NCBI GenBank assembly: GCA_903831925.1
Contig: CAIKZV010000043.1
Location: 1-7,558 of the forward strand
DNA length: 7,558 nt
Source of the DNA: an uncultured Burkholderiales bacterium
Lineage (GTDB): Bacteria; Pseudomonadota; Gammaproteobacteria; Burkholderiales; Burkholderiaceae_E
Reading direction: 5' to 3'
In this document: one piece after another, positions 5,650-7,558 of the stretch
Layout: each line of letters starts with the position of its first letter
How positions within the stretch are numbered: the first letter of the stretch is position 1
Made by a program: the position numbers and the translations under genes
Notes under the pieces: generated by a model
The model's input: only the letters and a program-made list of their open reading frames with translations
The model's database searches: none
What the model was told of the DNA's origin: nothing

Positions 5650-6777
5650 ATGGCACTGATCCTGACCGAAGAACAAACCATGCTGCGCGACAGCGCGCGC
5701 GCATTCATGGCCGACAACGCACCGATCACCCAGCTGCGAAAGCTGCGCGACACCAACGATGGCGACGGCTATTCAAAGCCGGTCTGGACCAAATTCGCCG
5801 ACATGGGCTTCACCGGCGTGCTGGTGCCCGAAGCCCAGGGTGGCCTGGGTCTGGGCATGGTCGAAGCCGGCGTGGTGATGGAGCAGATCGGCCATCAACT
5901 CACCGCCTCGCCTTTCCTTGCATCGAGCGTCGTGGCGGTCAGCCTGATCCGGCAGGCCGGCACCGCCGCGCAACGCGACCATTGGCTGCCCAAGCTCGCA
6001 AGCGGCGCCACCATCGCCACGCTCGCGATCGATGAAGGCCGCAAGCACCAGCCCGACCGCATCGCCTGCAAGGCCACTCAAACCGCAGCCGGCTTCACGC
6101 TCGAGGGACACAAGACCTTCGTGATCGACGGTCATGTCGCCGACCTGCTGCTGGTGGCTGCGACCACCACGTCAGGCAAGGGCATCACGCTCTTCATGGT
6201 GCCGAGCTCAACGCCAGGCGTGGTCGTCGAACGGGTCGCCATGGTCGATTCGCATAATGCGGCGCGCATCACTTTCACCGGTGTCGTGCTGGGCCATGAC
6301 GCAGTCCTGGGTGCGGTCGATGCAGGCGCCGCGCCGCTTGCGCTTGCACTCGACGCCGGGCGCGCAGCGGCCTCGGCCGAATTGCTGGGCATTGCCGACG
6401 AAGTCTTCGAGCGCACCACCGCCTATTTGCGTCAGCGCAAACAGTTCGGCCGTCTGATCGGCGAATTCCAGGCGCTGCAGCATCGGGCGGCCGAGCTGTA
6501 TTTCGACATCGAAATGGCGCGCGCCGCAGTCCTCAAGGCCCTGCAGGCCATCGACGCCGACCCGGCCACCGCAGGCGAGGCGGTGGCAGTGGCCAAGGCG
6601 CGTGCCGGCACCAGCGCCACGCTGGCGGTGCAGGAAGGTGTGCAGATGCATGGCGGCATGGGCATGACCGACGAATTCGATATCGGCTTTTTCATGAAGC
6701 GCGCCCGCGTGCTGCAGGAATACCTGGGCGACTCGGGCTTTCATGCCGATCGGCTCGCAAGCATGAGGGGCTACTGA
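5650..6777 (+). CDS. Acyl-CoA dehydrogenase-like protein, probable second (small) subunit
   Basis: A 375-aa member of the acyl-CoA dehydrogenase fold, likely partner of the gene before it. I start it at ATG 5650, after a weak GGAA (5637-5640). The frame is open 55 codons further up, but that stretch lies inside the preceding gene and is Arg/His-rich, while MALILTEEQTMLRDSAR is a normal family beginning. Visible: N-terminal helices, GVLVPEAQGGLGLG (56-69), RQRKQFGRLIGEFQALQHR (261-279), the FAD-contact RxQFG motif, and QMHGGMGMTDE (332-342) near the C-terminus. The SEPxxGSD flavin motif is replaced by an AIDEG-RKHQPD stretch (126-136). The helix-G glutamate position reads Gly (LDAGR, 234-238), and there is no YEGT-like segment at the end. 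It therefore probably cannot catalyse alone and would complete the flavin site of the first subunit, as PimD does for PimC and the paired FadE proteins of actinobacteria do. The next gene's ATG follows after one base. Confidence 0.9.
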   Translation: MALILTEEQTMLRDSARAFMADNAPITQLRKLRDTNDGDGYSKPVWTKFADMGFTGVLVPEAQGGLGLGMVEAGVVMEQIGHQLTASPFLASSVVAVSLIRQAGTAAQRDHWLPKLASGATIATLAIDEGRKHQPDRIACKATQTAAGFTLEGHKTFVIDGHVADLLLVAATTTSGKGITLFMVPSSTPGVVVERVAMVDSHNAARITFTGVVLGHDAVLGAVDAGAAPLALALDAGRAAASAELLGIADEVFERTTAYLRQRKQFGRLIGEFQALQHRAAELYFDIEMARAAVLKALQAIDADPATAGEAVAVAKARAGTSATLAVQEGVQMHGGMGMTDEFDIGFFMKRARVLQEYLGDSGFHADRLASMRGY

Positions 6778-6778
6778 G

Positions 6779-7558
6779 ATGAGCTGGCCGGCGATGAGCA
6801 TCGAGCAGGCGCATGCGGCCATGACCGCGCCCGGTTCGCCCTATGAGACCACCGAGATCACGATCGCCGGCCGCACACAGACCATCTGGAAAAACGCGCC
6901 GCCCACCATGCGCGAAATTTTCCTGGCCAGCCGCGTGCATGGAGAAAAAATTTTTCTGGTCTATGAAGACGAGCGGGTCAGCTTCGATCAGTTTGCCCGC
7001 GCCACCCTGACGCTGGCCCATGCCCTGCAGGCCGACGGTGTGACCAAGGGCGATCGCGTGGTGATCGCGATGCGCAACCTGCCCGAGTGGCCGGTGGGCC
7101 TCTTTGCCGCCTGGCTGGTGGGTGCGATCGCGGTGCCACTCAATGCCTGGTGGACCGGCCCCGAGCTCGAATACGCGCTGCGCGATTGCGGCGCCACCGT
7201 GGCCATCGTCGATGCCGAACGCCTCGACCGCATGGCGCCGGTCCTGCCGCAGTGCCCGCAGCTCAAGCGCGTCTATGTCTCGCGCAGCACTCAGCCGCTT
7301 GAGGGCCCGCAGCTGGTGTCGCTCGAGAGCGTGATCGGGCCGAGCGCCAGCTGGGGCAATCTGGCCGATCGGCCTGTGCCGGTGGTCGTGCTCGAGCCGG
7401 AAGACGATGCCTCGATCCTCTATACCTCGGGGACCACCGGCAATCCCAAGGGGGCGCTTGGCACCCATCGCAATGCGGTGACCACCGTGGCAACCACCGC
7501 GTTTTCGACACATCGCAATTTCGTGCGCGCCGGCCAGCCGATCCCCAAGCCGGAAGAC
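6779..7558 (+). CDS. AMP-forming acyl-CoA synthetase (class I adenylate-forming family), partial at the right edge
   Basis: Activates a carboxylic acid with ATP to an acyl-adenylate and then transfers it to CoA. The frame opens with ATG at 6779-6781, one base after the stop of the preceding gene, and stays open to the last base of the window, giving 260 codons. AGGGG near 6766-6770 serves as the Shine-Dalgarno. Visible features are the N-terminal domain segment VYEDERVSFDQFA (61-73), a GDRVVIAMRN segment (91-100), GAIAVPLNAWW (115-125), and the phosphate-binding loop YTSGTTGNPKG (215-225), diagnostic for the family. The complete protein should be about 500-560 aa, so the substrate pocket and the C-terminal hinge lysine domain lie outside. 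With the two dehydrogenases it forms an activation-then-oxidation module. Its acid substrate cannot be read from this part. A less likely start is ATG 6794, which has no ribosome site. Confidence 0.93.
   Translation, partial: MSWPAMSIEQAHAAMTAPGSPYETTEITIAGRTQTIWKNAPPTMREIFLASRVHGEKIFLVYEDERVSFDQFARATLTLAHALQADGVTKGDRVVIAMRNLPEWPVGLFAAWLVGAIAVPLNAWWTGPELEYALRDCGATVAIVDAERLDRMAPVLPQCPQLKRVYVSRSTQPLEGPQLVSLESVIGPSASWGNLADRPVPVVVLEPEDDASILYTSGTTGNPKGALGTHRNAVTTVATTAFSTHRNFVRAGQPIPKPED

Noticed and set aside
4934..5704. Minus-strand open frame of 256 codons opposite the first dehydrogenase
   Set aside because: It is antisense to a gene with clear acyl-CoA dehydrogenase motifs, with no ribosome site or recognisable motif of its own.
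6943..6956. Programmed frameshift at the A6T5 tract
   Set aside because: In the reading frame (GAA AAA ATT TTT CTG) no X XXY YYZ slippery heptamer is formed, and the frame on both sides is family-like without a shift.
6692..7513. Minus-strand open frame of 273 codons opposite the acyl-CoA synthetase
   Set aside because: The plus strand encodes the YTSGTTGNPKG loop and an uninterrupted family-like protein to the edge; the opposite frame is a His/Arg/Gly-rich shadow.
1..7558. Mobile element, CRISPR array, tRNA or rRNA genes
   Set aside because: I found no transposase or integrase frame, no spaced direct repeats, and no cloverleaf- or rRNA-like stretch in the short intergenic regions.

Overview
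The window is about 7.5 kb of GC-rich, densely coding DNA that looks like a Gram-negative proteobacterium, probably a beta- or alphaproteobacterium. The signs are the high GC, the Sec-exported cysteine-free (non-lipoprotein) binding protein, the AGGAG-type ribosome sites, and the family types present. I see no rRNA, tRNA, CRISPR array, transposase or repeat element, and no sign of recent transfer. The exact lineage cannot be fixed from the sequence.

Two operons diverge from a short control region (about 4264-4429). Leftward (minus strand), in transcription order, are an inner-membrane permease of the DppB/OppB type (4196-3237), a second permease of the DppC/OppC type (3240-2338, 4-base ATGA overlap), a 575-aa periplasmic solute-binding protein of the DppA/OppA (SBP_bac_5) family (2263-536), and the N-terminal 177 codons of a DppD/OppD-type ATPase that runs off the left edge (533-1). 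The set forms a peptide/nickel-class ABC importer with the unusual order B-C-A-D. A second ATPase (DppF type) would be expected beyond the edge.

Rightward (plus strand) are a 397-aa acyl-CoA dehydrogenase (4430-5623), a second, divergent 375-aa acyl-CoA dehydrogenase-like protein (5650-6777), and an AMP-forming acyl-CoA synthetase (6779 to the right edge, 260 codons visible). The two dehydrogenases have complementary motif losses. The first keeps the SEPxxGSD flavin/substrate motif and a helix-G glutamate but lacks RxQFG. The second has RKQFG and HGG motifs but no recognisable catalytic glutamate. This is the pattern expected of an obligate alpha2beta2 enzyme such as PimC/PimD or the mycobacterial FadE28/FadE29 type.

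Working model (inference): the importer takes up a carboxylic acid or conjugate, the synthetase activates it to a CoA thioester, and the paired dehydrogenase carries out the first beta-oxidation step. Both arms would be controlled from the shared intergenic region, which holds a 23-bp imperfect palindrome (4347-4369) plus a third matching half-site (4323-4331). Other non-obvious signals are a 20-codon upstream ORF with a good Shine-Dalgarno just before the first permease, whose own Shine-Dalgarno is poor, and a terminator-like hairpin plus U-tract inside the transporter operon between the second permease and the binding-protein gene. No intergenic stretch exceeds 300 bases.
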